From Nocardia alba NBRC 108234 (GTDB taxonomy: Bacteria; Actinomycetota; Actinomycetes; Mycobacteriales; Mycobacteriaceae), in NCBI RefSeq assembly GCF_001612665.1, contig NZ_BDAX01000019.1, positions 186,001 through 250,000 of the forward strand: a stretch of DNA of 64,000 nucleotides, in the 5' to 3' direction. The notes beneath the pieces are model-generated. The model was given only the letters and a program-made list of their open reading frames with translations. It was not told the DNA's origin and ran no database searches. Shown here piece by piece: positions 7,730 to 17,183 of this stretch (its first letter is position 1; the number at the start of each line of letters is the position of its first letter). Position numbers and translations under genes: made by a program.

Positions 7730-10666
7730 TCAAGCCTCTTCTGTCCCAGCGGATTTCGCGACAGCCTTCTTGGCCGGAGCCTTCTTGGCGGCGGTTTTCT
7801 TCGCGGTCGTCTTCTTGGCCGCGGTCTTGGTCGCCGTCTTCGTGGCGGTCGACTTGGTCGCCGCCTTCTTGGCGGGTGCCTTCTTGGCAGCCTTCTTCGC
7901 GGTCGTCTTCTTCGCCGCCTTCTTCACCGGCCCACGCGCCCGGCGATCGGCCAGCAGTTCGGAAGCGCGCTCGTCGGTGATCGACTCGACCTCGTCGCCC
8001 TTGCGCAGGCTCGCGTTGGTCTCACCGTCGGTGACGTACGGACCGAAACGACCGTCCTTGATCACCATCGGCTTGTCGGTGGCCGAGTCATTGCCCAGTT
8101 CACGCAGCGGGGCCGCGGCCGAGGCCTGACGCCCGCGACGCTTGGGTTCGGCGTAGAGCTTCAGCGCCTCGTCGAGCGTGACCGAGAACAGCTGCTCCTC
8201 CGTGGCCAGCGAGCGAGAATCCGTGCCCTTCTTCAGGTATGGGCCATAGCGGCCGTTCTGCGCGGTGATCTCCTCGCCCGAGGTGGGATCGTTGCCGACC
8301 ACGCGAGGCAGCGAGAGCAACATCAGCGCGTCGTCGAGGGTGATCTCGGCCAGGTCCATCGACTTGAACAGCGAACCGGTACGCGGCTTGACCTCCGCGG
8401 CCTTCTTGGTCTTCTTCGCGGGCGCCGCGTCCGGTTCGGGCGCGGGTGGTTCCGGCAGCACCTCGGTGACGTACGGGCCGAAACGGCCTTCCTTGGCGAC
8501 GATTTCGTTCCCCGACACCGGGTCGACCCCGAGCGAACGGCCCTCCTGCGGCGTCGAGAACAGCTTCTCGGCGACCTCGGGAGTGAGCTCGTCCGGCGGC
8601 AGATCGTCGGGCAGGTTCGCCCGCTGCGAGATCCGATCCCCTTCGGGGTCATCGGGATTGACGATCATCCGCTCGAGATACGGACCGAAACGGCCGACGC
8701 GAACCACGACATCGCGGCCCTCTTCGTCGACGAACATCTTGATCGAGTTCACTTCGCGCGCATCGATGTCATCGAGCTGCACGGAGACCATCTTCTTGAG
8801 GCCACCCGATCGCGCAACCGAACCGTCGGCACCGGACTCGCCACCGAAGTAGAAGCTGGACAACCAGTTTCCGCGCTGCTCGCGACCACCGGCGATGGCG
8901 TCGAGGTCGTCCTCCATCGCGGCGGTGAAGTCGAAATCGACGAGTCGACCGAAGTAGGCCTCGAGCAGACCGACCACCGCGAACGCCACCCACGCCGGGG
9001 CCAGCGCGCTACCGCGTTTGTACACGTACCCGCGATCGAGGATCGTCTTGATGATCGAGGAGTAGGTCGACGGACGGCCGATGCCGAGGTCTTCCAATGT
9101 CTTGATCAGCGAGGCTTCGGTGTAGCGGGCGGGCGGGTTGGTGCTGTGACCGTCGGGGGTGAGCTCGACAGCGGTGACGCTCTGGCCCTGTTCCAGTGCG
9201 GGCAAACGGGACTCGGCATCGTCGGACTGGCCGCCCGCCTCCTCGTCCACACTCTCGACGTAGGCCTTGAGGAACCCGGCGAAGGTAATGGTGCGACCCG
9301 AGGAGGAGAACACGCACTCTTCGCCGGTCCGCGCGGTGCCGGTGATGCGCAGGGTCAGCGTGGTGCCGCGCGCGTCGACCATCTGCGAGGCGACCGTGCG
9401 CTGCCAGATCATCTCGTAGAGCTTGAACTCGTCGTTGTCGACCTTCGAGGCCAGCTGACCGGGCGTCATGAAGGTGTCACCCGAGGGACGGATCGCCTCG
9501 TGCGCCTCCTGCGCGTTCTTGACCTTGCGGGTGTACTGGCGCGGCGACGGCGAGACGTACTCCGCGCCGTAGAGCTGGGTCGCCTGCGAGCGAGCCGCCG
9601 CGATCGCCGACTCCGACAGCGTCGTGGAGTCGGTACGCATGTAGGTGATGTAGCCGTTCTCGTACAACCGCTGCGCGACCCGCATCGTGCGCTCGGAGGT
9701 GAACCGCAGTTTGCGGCCCGCTTCCTGCTGCAACGTGGAGGTCATGAACGGCGGATACGGCTTGCGTGTGTACGGCTTGGCCTCGGCGGAGCTGACCTCG
9801 AGCGCGGCGCCGTCGAGCGCTTCGGCCAGCCTGCGGGCGTACGCCTCGTCGAGCACGATGACGCCGGTGGCCGACTTGAGCTGACCATCGGAACCGAAGT
9901 CGCGGCCGGAGGCGACGCGATCGCCCTTGACCTGCACCAGCCGCGCGCCGAACGTGCGCGGATTGGTCGAGTCGGACTTCTCGTCCGGGCCGGCGTCGAG
10001 CTTGGCGGCGATATCCCAGTACCCGGCCGAGCGGAACGCGATGCGCTCACGCTCACGCTGCACGATCACCCGGGTGGCGACGGACTGCACGCGCCCGGCG
10101 GACAGCCGTGGCATGACCTTCTTCCACAGCACCGGGGAGACCTCATAGCCATAGAGGCGGTCCAGGATGCGGCGGGTTTCCTGCGCGTCGACCAGATCGT
10201 TGTCCAGTTCGCGCGTGTCGGCGGCGGCGGCGAGAATGGCGGGCTCGGTGATCTCGTGGAAGACCATCCGGCGAACCGGGACCTTCGGCTTGAGCGTTTC
10301 GAGCAGGTGCCAGGCGATGGCCTCGCCCTCGCGGTCGGGGTCGGTGGCGAGGTAGAGCTCGTCGGCGTCGGCCAGCAAGCTCTTGAGCTCGGCGACCTTG
10401 GCCTTCTTATCCGGGTTCACCACATAGATCGGCTCGAAGTCGTGATCGACGTCGACGCCGAGACGAGCCCACGCTTGCCCTTTGTATTTGGCCGGCACGT
10501 CGGCGGCACCGCGCGGCAAGTCGCGAATATGCCCCACCGAGGCCTCGACGGTGTAGTTGCGACCCAGATAGGGCGCGATCTTGCGGGCCTTGGTCGGCGA
10601 CTCGACGATCACGAGACGACGCAGGGGTCGGCCCTGATCGGCTGAACTGCGGTCTCGTGTTGCCAC
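7730..10666 (-). CDS. topA: DNA topoisomerase I
   Basis: Type IA topoisomerase of 978 residues, relaxing negative supercoils. It shows the TOPRIM start LVIVESPTKARK, the DxD region YLATDPDREGEA, the active-site Tyr in YITYMRTDST, and repeated C-terminal modules carrying GRFGPYVT or GRYGPYL. The last 65 residues (about 914-978) are a Lys/Ala/Thr tail of AKK-type repeats, longer than the basic tail I recall for the M. tuberculosis enzyme. The start is taken as GTG 10666, preceded by GGAAGG at suitable spacing; a frame from 10753 is open but lacks family similarity. A TATAAA -10-like element at 10762-10767 (minus) could give a leader of about 90 bases. Position matches Rv3646c. The adenylate cyclase gene that sits between the mycobacterial homologues is absent here. 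Confidence 0.96.
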   Translation of the reverse strand: MATRDRSSADQGRPLRRLVIVESPTKARKIAPYLGRNYTVEASVGHIRDLPRGAADVPAKYKGQAWARLGVDVDHDFEPIYVVNPDKKAKVAELKSLLADADELYLATDPDREGEAIAWHLLETLKPKVPVRRMVFHEITEPAILAAAADTRELDNDLVDAQETRRILDRLYGYEVSPVLWKKVMPRLSAGRVQSVATRVIVQRERERIAFRSAGYWDIAAKLDAGPDEKSDSTNPRTFGARLVQVKGDRVASGRDFGSDGQLKSATGVIVLDEAYARRLAEALDGAALEVSSAEAKPYTRKPYPPFMTSTLQQEAGRKLRFTSERTMRVAQRLYENGYITYMRTDSTTLSESAIAAARSQATQLYGAEYVSPSPRQYTRKVKNAQEAHEAIRPSGDTFMTPGQLASKVDNDEFKLYEMIWQRTVASQMVDARGTTLTLRITGTARTGEECVFSSSGRTITFAGFLKAYVESVDEEAGGQSDDAESRLPALEQGQSVTAVELTPDGHSTNPPARYTEASLIKTLEDLGIGRPSTYSSIIKTILDRGYVYKRGSALAPAWVAFAVVGLLEAYFGRLVDFDFTAAMEDDLDAIAGGREQRGNWLSSFYFGGESGADGSVARSGGLKKMVSVQLDDIDAREVNSIKMFVDEEGRDVVVRVGRFGPYLERMIVNPDDPEGDRISQRANLPDDLPPDELTPEVAEKLFSTPQEGRSLGVDPVSGNEIVAKEGRFGPYVTEVLPEPPAPEPDAAPAKKTKKAAEVKPRTGSLFKSMDLAEITLDDALMLLSLPRVVGNDPTSGEEITAQNGRYGPYLKKGTDSRSLATEEQLFSVTLDEALKLYAEPKRRGRQASAAAPLRELGNDSATDKPMVIKDGRFGPYVTDGETNASLRKGDEVESITDERASELLADRRARGPVKKAAKKTTAKKAAKKAPAKKAATKSTATKTATKTAAKKTTAKKTAAKKAPAKKAVAKSAGTEEA

Positions 10667-10845
10667 CGGCGAACACCTTCCTTCTAGATCCGCGCGTCGG
10701 GAGGTCCGCTCGGTGCGCGGCTGGGGCAGACGGCGACGTTCGGACATCACCACCAGTGACGTTTATACCCTGCGCACCTGGGGTAGAGACATTTGCTGCG
10801 TTTCACGACGCGGGCGCTGTCTTGGGCGATGGTACCCGGAAATGG

Positions 10846-10883
10846 CTCGTCCCCCTCCTCCGCATGCGGAGGAGGGGGACGAG
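10846..10883. terminator. 38-bp perfect palindrome between cspA and topA
   Basis: Two complementary 19-base arms (10846-10864 and 10865-10883) form a perfect hairpin of 19 bp with no spacer, lying 20 bases past the cspA stop. No U-tract follows, but the stem strength and position suggest a terminator or mRNA 3'-end stabiliser for cspA. Confidence 0.7.
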
Positions 10884-10903
10884 GCGTTGTTGTGTTTCGC
10901 AGC

Positions 10904-11110
10904 TCAGGAGAGCGCGCGAACGCCGGTGGCCTGCGGGCCCTTGGTGCCCTGGCCGACCTCGAACTCGACCTTCTGGTTTTCCTCGAGGGTACGGAAGCCC
11001 GTGCCCTGGATCTCCGAGTAGTGGACGAAGACGTCAGCTGAGCCGTCCTCGGGCGCGATGAAGCCGAACCCCTTCTCCGCGTTGAACCACTTCACAGTTC
11101 CCTGTGCCAT
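10904..11110 (-). CDS. cspA: cold shock protein CspA
   Basis: A 68-residue single cold-shock domain that binds single-stranded nucleic acid. RNP1 (KGFGFI, residues 13-18) and RNP2 (VFVHY, 27-31) are intact. It is nearly identical to mycobacterial CspA over [20 protein letters not shown]. The start ATG 11110 has AGAAGGAA upstream. The 5' region to the divergent helicase gene is 435 bases, so a long structured leader, usual for cold-shock genes, is possible. Position matches Rv3648c. Confidence 0.97.
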   Translation of the reverse strand: MAQGTVKWFNAEKGFGFIAPEDGSADVFVHYSEIQGTGFRTLEENQKVEFEVGQGTKGPQATGVRALS

Positions 11111-11545
11111 TCTGTTTCCTTCTCTTTCTACCGGAAACGGCGGACAACTGGGTTCGTCCACCGGGCCCGTTCCGACCGCTGTACCGTTGGTCCCCCTGCA
11201 AGGAAATCCTGAGCACGGCGTTCGCAACAACGATCCTGCTGATGGTTTGGACCTTGGATCCGTCCCTCGAACACAGAAGCTTGCGACCGAGACCCAGTGA
11301 ACCATGTCTCTGCGTAATTCAACAGTCGAGTTACCGACTATTTGCAAAATTCCTGATCTTGCGAATGTGCAGGTAAGGGAGAGATTGGGTGTATCCGTAC
11401 TTTCGGTCTGTTTGCTTCTTGATAACCGAGTGAGCTTCCAGCAAACCTGCTGTGACCCAGATCGCTACTGGGTTACGAAATCCCTGGTAGTGGTTGTCGC
11501 ACACACACGTTTCACACTTCTCGTGTCGCGAGAGAGGAGGACCAG
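11111..11545. promoter_or_regulatory. divergent cspA / helicase control region
   Basis: A gap of 435 bases holding the promoters of cspA (minus) and the helicase (plus). GC content falls around 11300-11440. A small hairpin ACCCAG...CTGGGT lies at 11455-11473 in the helicase leader, and GAGAGAGGAGG precedes the helicase ATG. No protein-coding gene is convincing here. Confidence 0.5.
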
Positions 11546-13936
11546 ATGAATCCGGCAGACCGGACCGAGGTTCGAGAGCACGAAATGAGCACGGGCTATG
11601 GGCGATCGTTGCTGAATCGTGTCCTGACCGAGGCGGCTGCCGGCGGCGACCCGTTGACCCACGTGGCCGAACTGCCCGCACGGCGCGAACGCACCACCGT
11701 ATGGCCGGAATGGGTTCCATCGGACCTGGTCACGGCCCTGGAAGCGCAGGACATCGCGCTACCGTGGGAGCACCAGACCCGCACGGCCGACCTCGCGGCG
11801 ACCGGGAACCACGTCGTGGTGAGCACGGGAACCGCCTCCGGGAAGTCGCTCGGCTACCAGTTGCCGGTACTCACCGCACTGCACGACGACCCCCGCGCCA
11901 CCGCGCTGTACCTGTCCCCCACCAAGGCGCTCGGCGCCGATCAACTCCGCGCGGTCGGCAGCCTGATCCACGACAATCCGCTGCGCGAGGCGCATCCGGC
12001 GAGCTATGACGGCGACACTCCGGCCGAGGTCAGGCAGTGGGTGCGGGCCAACGCCCGCTGGATATTCACCAATCCCGACATGCTGCACGTCGGGATTCTG
12101 CGTTCCCATCAGCGCTGGATACGGGTGCTGCGCAACCTGCGCTATGTGGTGGTCGACGAATGCCATGCGTATAGAGGAGTGTTCGGTTCACATGTCGCGC
12201 TGGTGTTGCGCAGGCTGCGTCGGCTCGCGCGGTTCTACGGCGCTGACCCGGTGTTCATCCTGTGCTCGGCGACCAGCGCCGACCCCGCCGCGTCGGCGAG
12301 CAGGCTGATCGGGGCGCCGGTGGTCGCGGTCACCGAAGACGGGTCACCGCGGGGAGCCCGCACTGTCGCGCTGTGGGAACCGCCGCTGAGCGCGGTCCAG
12401 ACCGGCGAGAACGGAGCGCCGGTGCGACGCACCGCGACCAGCGAGGCGGCCAAGATCATGGCGGCGCTGGTGGCCGAGGGTGCCAGGACGCTGACCTTCG
12501 TTCGCTCCCGACGCGGTGCCGAACTGATCGCCCTCGATGCCCGTCGGATACTCGCGGAAACCGCACCCGAGCTGCAGGAACGGGTCGCCGCCTATCGGGC
12601 GGGGTATCTGGCCGAGGACCGGCGTGAGCTCGAACAGTCGCTGTCGCAGGGGACCCTGCTCGGCGCCGCAAGTACCAACGCACTCGAACTAGGCGTCGAT
12701 ATCGCGGGCCTCGATGCCGTGGTCATCGCCGGCTTCCCCGGGACGGTCGCCTCCTTCTGGCAGCAGGCCGGGCGGGCGGGCAGGCGGACCCAGGGTTCGC
12801 TGGTGGTGCTCGTGGCCACCGACGACCCCCTCGATACCTACCTGGTGCATCACCCACAAGCGCTGCTCGACCGGCCGATCGAGGCCACCATCACCGACCC
12901 GTACAACCCCTATATCCTCGGCCCCCAGCTGCTGTGCGCCGCGATGGAGCTGCCGCTCACCGACGAGGAGGTGAGCGAGCTCAGGGCCGACGAAGTGCTT
13001 GCCGACCTGGCTGAGCAGGGCCTGATCCGGCGCAGACCGGGTACTCGCGGCACGGTTGCCCGCTGGCATATCACCGCGCACACCCACCCCCACGACGACG
13101 TGGATGTACGCGGTGGCCTCGGCGCACCGGTCGCGATCGTCGACGCCGAGACCGGCCGACTGCTCGGCACCGCTGACGCGGGCCGGGCCCCCGCCACGCT
13201 GCATACCGGGGCCGTTTACCTGCACCAGGGCGAGACCTACCTCGTCGACGAACTGGATCTGGAGGGTGGCGTCGCATTCGTCAACGAGGTGGATCCCGGG
13301 TTCACCACCAGTTCCCGGCAGATCACCTCGATCACCGTCGAGGGGGTGATCGAGGAGCGTGTGCTCGGCGCGGTCACGGCGGCATCCGTGCAGGTCGCGG
13401 TCACCAACCAGGTCGTCGGCTACCTGCGGACCCTGGTGACCGGCGAGGTGCTCGACCAGGTGGAACTCGATCTGCCCGCGCACACGCTGCACACCAAGGC
13501 TGTTCTGTACACCGTCACGCCCCGACTGCTCGCCGCCGCGAACATCTCCGACGAACAGCTGCCCGGCGCGTTGCACGCCGCCGAACACGCGGCCATCGGC
13601 ATGTTGCCCCTGGTAGCAGGCTGCGACCGGTGGGACATCGGCGGTGTCTCCATCGCCGAACATCCCGATACAGGTGCGCCGACGGTGTTCGTCTACGACG
13701 GTCAGCCCGGCGGCGCCGGGTTCGCCGAGCGCGGATTCGCCCAGCTCACGGGCTGGTTGACCGCCACATTGAGCGTGATCCACAGCTGCGCGTGCCACGA
13801 CGGCTGCCCCTCGTGCGTGCAGTCGCCCAAGTGCGGCAACGGCAACAATCCGCTGGACAAGGCGGCTGCCACACGCTTGCTGGCCGCCGTTCTCGGCGAG
13901 CTGCGAGCACACGGCGACCGACCCTCGGATTCATGA
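11546..13936 (+). CDS. DEAD/DEAH-box helicase with C-terminal DUF1998 (SftH/MrfA-like)
   Basis: A 796-residue superfamily 2 helicase. Walker A TGTASGKS (94-101), Walker B box VVVDECHAY and the motif VI region QQAGRAGRR are visible. A C-terminal zinc module holds five Cys (748, 750, 754, 757, 763; CACHDGCPSC then CVQSPKC). This matches M. tuberculosis Rv3649 and the M. smegmatis SftH / Bacillus MrfA clade, DNA-dependent ATPases and 3'-5' helicases linked to DNA repair. ATG 11546 follows GAGAGAGGAGGACC; an internal ATG at 11585 is an alternative. It is divergent from cspA, as in mycobacteria. Confidence 0.92.
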   Translation: MNPADRTEVREHEMSTGYGRSLLNRVLTEAAAGGDPLTHVAELPARRERTTVWPEWVPSDLVTALEAQDIALPWEHQTRTADLAATGNHVVVSTGTASGKSLGYQLPVLTALHDDPRATALYLSPTKALGADQLRAVGSLIHDNPLREAHPASYDGDTPAEVRQWVRANARWIFTNPDMLHVGILRSHQRWIRVLRNLRYVVVDECHAYRGVFGSHVALVLRRLRRLARFYGADPVFILCSATSADPAASASRLIGAPVVAVTEDGSPRGARTVALWEPPLSAVQTGENGAPVRRTATSEAAKIMAALVAEGARTLTFVRSRRGAELIALDARRILAETAPELQERVAAYRAGYLAEDRRELEQSLSQGTLLGAASTNALELGVDIAGLDAVVIAGFPGTVASFWQQAGRAGRRTQGSLVVLVATDDPLDTYLVHHPQALLDRPIEATITDPYNPYILGPQLLCAAMELPLTDEEVSELRADEVLADLAEQGLIRRRPGTRGTVARWHITAHTHPHDDVDVRGGLGAPVAIVDAETGRLLGTADAGRAPATLHTGAVYLHQGETYLVDELDLEGGVAFVNEVDPGFTTSSRQITSITVEGVIEERVLGAVTAASVQVAVTNQVVGYLRTLVTGEVLDQVELDLPAHTLHTKAVLYTVTPRLLAAANISDEQLPGALHAAEHAAIGMLPLVAGCDRWDIGGVSIAEHPDTGAPTVFVYDGQPGGAGFAERGFAQLTGWLTATLSVIHSCACHDGCPSCVQSPKCGNGNNPLDKAAATRLLAAVLGELRAHGDRPSDS

Positions 13937-14233
13937 TGCGGTCGCCCACCGAGTGATCAGCGATACACCTCCCGCCACAAATGTTGGTCAACCGTCCGAA
14001 TTCGTGTTGACCAGCGACGATATGCCCACGGTTGCCCGACATCCGAATAAAAAGGACCACTCTTCTATTAACTGGCGCATAGCCAACAGCCTCGCCGGCG
14101 CGACTACATCGTTTTTTTCATTTTTTTCTCGCCTGAATCAAACAATGCGCAGGAAATAGCGCAAAGGCGATTCCGGTTAATTCAGAATTGGCTCGGTACA
14201 GAACAACCACCGCACAGTGATAACACTTCCGCG
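13937..14233. other. AT-rich intergenic spacer
   Basis: A 297-base gap between the convergent helicase and tad operon. It has unusually low GC for this genome, with T-runs at about 14111-14128. A 68-codon frame at 13953-14159 lacks normal codon bias and a ribosome site. No gene was found. Confidence 0.5.
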
Positions 14234-14665
14234 TCACTCTTTCTCTTCTACCGGACCCGCCCGTGCCGAGGCCCGCACAGTACGCACGCCGAACACTCCC
14301 GCGGTTACATTCGCCTCCACATCGACAACAACATCCCACTGCGCGACCGAGCACCGTCGCACTCGAACCTCCATCCGCCGGGCTATCTCGTCGGCTTCCG
14401 CGCATCCCAGCTCCGCGCCCTGTGCCAGTGCACCCGCCGCGGCCAGCGCGCCCAGATCAGCGGCCCCCTGCGCCCGATGCCGAGCGACCACCACCGCACC
14501 CACCTGGCTCACCATCAACGTCAGGCAGATCAGTCCTGCCAACGCCACACACACGAACGCCGTCGCCCCACCCTCATCCCTCGCCAACCCACGCCACGAC
14601 GACCTTCGGCCCGTCGACCCGCACGGTGTCGCGCTCGTCGTGGGCGTATCCCGCGTCGCCGTCAC
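14234..14665 (-). CDS. Rv3654c-family TadE/TadG-like pilus protein
   Basis: A 143-residue protein with one membrane segment (about residues 35-58) followed by QGAADLGALAAAGALAQG, the signature of the Flp/Tad minor protein family represented by Rv3654c. The N-terminal cytosolic part is Arg/Ser/Thr-rich and ends in DEGGATAF, a TadE/TadG-like entry into the helix. Two Cys in the predicted external domain could pair. The GTG start overlaps the TGA of the upstream minor pilin (GTGA), so the two are translationally coupled. It is the last gene of the tad operon. Confidence 0.82.
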   Translation of the reverse strand: MTATRDTPTTSATPCGSTGRRSSWRGLARDEGGATAFVCVALAGLICLTLMVSQVGAVVVARHRAQGAADLGALAAAGALAQGAELGCAEADEIARRMEVRVRRCSVAQWDVVVDVEANVTAGVFGVRTVRASARAGPVEEKE

Positions 14666-14976
14666 GGATCCACTCCCGGCTCGGTGAGCGCCACCGCTTC
14701 GGCACGAAGACGAAGGCCGGGAAGCAGAGGTGTGTTCGCGGCGACGGTAGCGACCACACGGTCGCCTTCGGTGCGGAGTTCGACCATCGCGCCGGGTGGG
14801 GCGACCGCTCTGCCCGCGGCGATCGCGCGCGAGGTGTCACCCCGGGCAGCGAGGCGGGCGGTCTCGCGGGCCGCGTCGGTGCAACGGACCTGAGTGGCTC
14901 CTGCGAGCAGCGCACCGACGCACAGGGCCACCGCGCACACCAAGGCCGCGAGGGCGATGGCGGCCTCGACCGTCAC
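14662..14976 (-). CDS. TadE-family minor pilin
   Basis: A minor pilin-like protein with the TadE motif GAVTVEAAIALAAL leading into one membrane helix, then QVRCTDAARETARLAARGD, as in Rv3655c. The coordinates use the GTG within GAVTVE (14976), the only standard start codon in frame nearby. It removes the Gly at which prepilin peptidase would cut. The frame is open upstream through the flp gene without ATG, GTG or TTG close to the motif, so the true start is unresolved. The 3' end overlaps the next gene by 4 bases. Confidence 0.7.
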   Translation of the reverse strand: MTVEAAIALAALVCAVALCVGALLAGATQVRCTDAARETARLAARGDTSRAIAAGRAVAPPGAMVELRTEGDRVVATVAANTPLLPGLRLRAEAVALTEPGVDP

Positions 14977-15017
14977 CGCACCCGTATCGGCGCCGAGAGT
15001 GATTGTGCCGCGACGAC

Positions 15018-15227
15018 TTACACGCTGGTGTTGAGCGCCTTGTCGATGATGCTGGTCAGCGCGTTGACGATGCTGTCCCCGGTGACCACCCCATAGAGCA
15101 CGGCCCCGAAGGCCGCCGCGGCAATGGTGCCGATCGCGTACTCCGCTGTGGACATGCCGTCGTCCTCGCGCAGCAGACGCAGTAGTCGGGCGCGGGCCCC
15201 CAGGTACACCGTGTGTGCGAACGTCAT
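15018..15227 (-). CDS. flp: Flp-type pilin (DUF4244)
   Basis: A 69-residue Flp pilin precursor, the major subunit of Tad pili. A 24-residue leader rich in Arg/Leu ends at REDDG, and the mature part starts MSTAEYAIGTIAAAAF, with cleavage expected after the Gly and the conserved Glu at mature position 5. A hydrophobic helix fills the rest. It matches Rv3656c (DUF4244). No prepilin peptidase gene is in this window. Confidence 0.88.
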   Translation of the reverse strand: MTFAHTVYLGARARLLRLLREDDGMSTAEYAIGTIAAAAFGAVLYGVVTGDSIVNALTSIIDKALNTSV

Positions 15228-15299
15228 CGTGATCCCCTCTCTGGTTGCACCGCGCGGCTGGTCCGCGCGGTGAAGTTTCGGTGGTTTCGTCGCGGTCGG

Positions 15300-15929
15300 T
15301 CACAGCAGCCCACCGCCGCCGAGCACGCGGTCGGCCAGGCCGATAACGACCGGGACGATGCCGAGGCAGACGAAGGCTGGCAGGAAGCACAGTCCGAGCG
15401 GGCCGCCGATCAGCACACCCGCGCGTTCGGCGCGCGCGACAGCGGCGTCCTCCACGGCTTCGCGGCGTTGCGTTGCGAGTTCGCCGACCGCCGCGGCCAG
15501 CGAAGCACCGGAGCGCGCCGAACGACGCGCCATCCTGGCGAGTGACTCGACGTCGTCGGCGCCCGCCGACCCCACGGCGTCCGCGGCCGCCCGTTCCCAA
15601 GCCGTCGCCGCGTCCGCGCCGAGCGCGAGAAGATCAGCGGCCCTGAGCAGGGCAGCCCGAAGAACCGGCGGCGCGGTCGGTGCGCCCGCGCGCGCGGCCG
15701 CGGCCATCGGCAGTCCCGCGCGCAGACACGCGGCCAGAAGATCGAACGCGGACGCGGACCCGAGCGGGTCGACCTTCGCGGTATCGCCTGTCTCACCGGA
15801 GGTGTCGGCCGTCGGAGGCCCGAGCGAACGCACTCGCCGACTGACAGCAACCCGGCCCGGCAACAACACGATCGCCACCGCTGCGATCAACAACGCCCCC
15901 GGCGAAACAGCACCATCCATCCACTGCAC
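15300..15929 (-). CDS. tadC: TadC-like type II secretion F-domain protein
   Basis: A 209-residue inner-membrane platform protein of the Tad pilus machine. It has N- and C-terminal membrane segments around a T2SF domain (AGLPMAAAARAGAP ... RSARSGASLAAAVGEL). GTG 15929 is chosen because GAGGAGGG lies 7 bases upstream; an ATG three codons later is possible. It corresponds to Rv3657c. A 251-base gap upstream, with no gene in it, separates it from tadB. Confidence 0.85.
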   Translation of the reverse strand: MQWMDGAVSPGALLIAAVAIVLLPGRVAVSRRVRSLGPPTADTSGETGDTAKVDPLGSASAFDLLAACLRAGLPMAAAARAGAPTAPPVLRAALLRAADLLALGADAATAWERAAADAVGSAGADDVESLARMARRSARSGASLAAAVGELATQRREAVEDAAVARAERAGVLIGGPLGLCFLPAFVCLGIVPVVIGLADRVLGGGGLL

Positions 15930-16180
15930 GGCAAATCCCTCCTCGAAGTTCGATCCACACCCATCCACACGCGTCCGCGCTGCCCAGGCGGGATACCACG
16001 GTCAGTTCGTGGTCGTGTTCGGTGATCACACCGGTCCACAGGCATGGGATCGGCAGCTACGTCCGTCGGCGGTCGGTGGCACGATCCGGGTCAGGCTGAT
16101 GCGCGCGGCGCGCACAACTGTCCACAGGGCATCCGCACCAGCTCCCCCCACTGCCGCCGTTCGACGTCGTCTCGTGCGGA

Positions 16181-16969
16181 TCAGGCCGTGCTCTTGCGGG
16201 TGATGACATCTGTCCACAGCAATCCACAGCAGGCGAGAGCGGCGCCCAGTGGGAGAAGTAGTTCACCGGCCGGTTTCGTGAACAGGATGGCTAGCGGGGA
16301 GGCGCCCATCAGTTGACCCAGCCCGATCCCCACCAGCGGTAAGCCGGCCAGAACTGTGGCCGATGCTCGGGCACCTGCGAGGGCGGCTTCGGTGCGGTCC
16401 CGGAAGCGGATGCGCCCGAGTAGATCGGACCTGGCGGCGGCCAGTAGTTCCGCGAGAGCCAGGCCGTGCTCCTCGGCGACCCGCCAGGCCGCGGCGACCC
16501 TCGACAGTTCCTCGGCCACAATCGAATCCGGCTGCAGCCAGCCATCGGCACCGGAGCCACCGAGTCGGCTGCGGCCGGCGCTGATCGCCAGGACGCGTGC
16601 CGCTTCGCCACGCGACTCGCCTGCGGCGGATTCCGCCGCCGCGCTCGGGTGGGCGCCGACACGTAGCTCGCCGACCACGGCTTCGAGACCGGCCAAGAGG
16701 TAACCACATTCGCGCCGCCGTTCGCGGTCACTTCGACCACGCCGTGTGCGCACCGCCACAGTGGCCCCCAGCATGAGAGCCGCCGAACCGACGCCGAGCC
16801 CGAACACGAATGCCGCGCAGCCCAACGCGATTCCTGCACACCACTCCACAGGCACACGCCTTCGCTCGCCGCCCTCGCTCGGCGCGAAAAGTCGGGTGAA
16901 CCGCCGTTGATCGCCTGCCTCGGGCAACAGCAGCACCGCGATCGCACAACAGAGCAACGCACCACCCAT
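16181..16969 (-). CDS. tadB: TadB-like type II secretion F-domain protein
   Basis: A 262-residue platform membrane protein, partner of TadC. It shows N-terminal helices, a cytosolic Arg-rich segment (RTRRGRSDRERRRECG), the T2SF core with VAEEHGLALAELL, and a C-terminal pair of helices. The ATG at 16969 follows GGAAGGAGG at good spacing; the frame extends upstream but without family similarity. It corresponds to Rv3658c. Confidence 0.85.
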   Translation of the reverse strand: MGGALLCCAIAVLLLPEAGDQRRFTRLFAPSEGGERRRVPVEWCAGIALGCAAFVFGLGVGSAALMLGATVAVRTRRGRSDRERRRECGYLLAGLEAVVGELRVGAHPSAAAESAAGESRGEAARVLAISAGRSRLGGSGADGWLQPDSIVAEELSRVAAAWRVAEEHGLALAELLAAARSDLLGRIRFRDRTEAALAGARASATVLAGLPLVGIGLGQLMGASPLAILFTKPAGELLLPLGAALACCGLLWTDVITRKSTA

Positions 16970-17183
16970 GAGCCCGCCTCCTTCCCGCCGAAACCCGTAC
17001 CTCGGTCGAGCCACTCGTCGGTGGCTCCGAGCCTTGCCCGCGGCGAACGCCGCCCGGAATCGCCGACTGCAGGCCATCGATCGAGAGGCCATCCGAGTCG
17101 ATGAAAATATCTGCGCGACAGGTCACTTCGCATGTTCAGACGCGAATCACGCAGTACAACAACCACATACGCGACGAGTTCTC

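Noticed and set aside
7145-10645. A very long plus-strand frame (1166 codons) across holB and topA
   Set aside because: It is the antisense shadow of two well-recognised minus-strand genes; such long antisense frames are common at this GC content.
13953-14159. A 68-codon plus-strand frame in the AT-rich spacer
   Set aside because: Codon use is atypical, no ribosome site, and the frame ends in T-run sequence.
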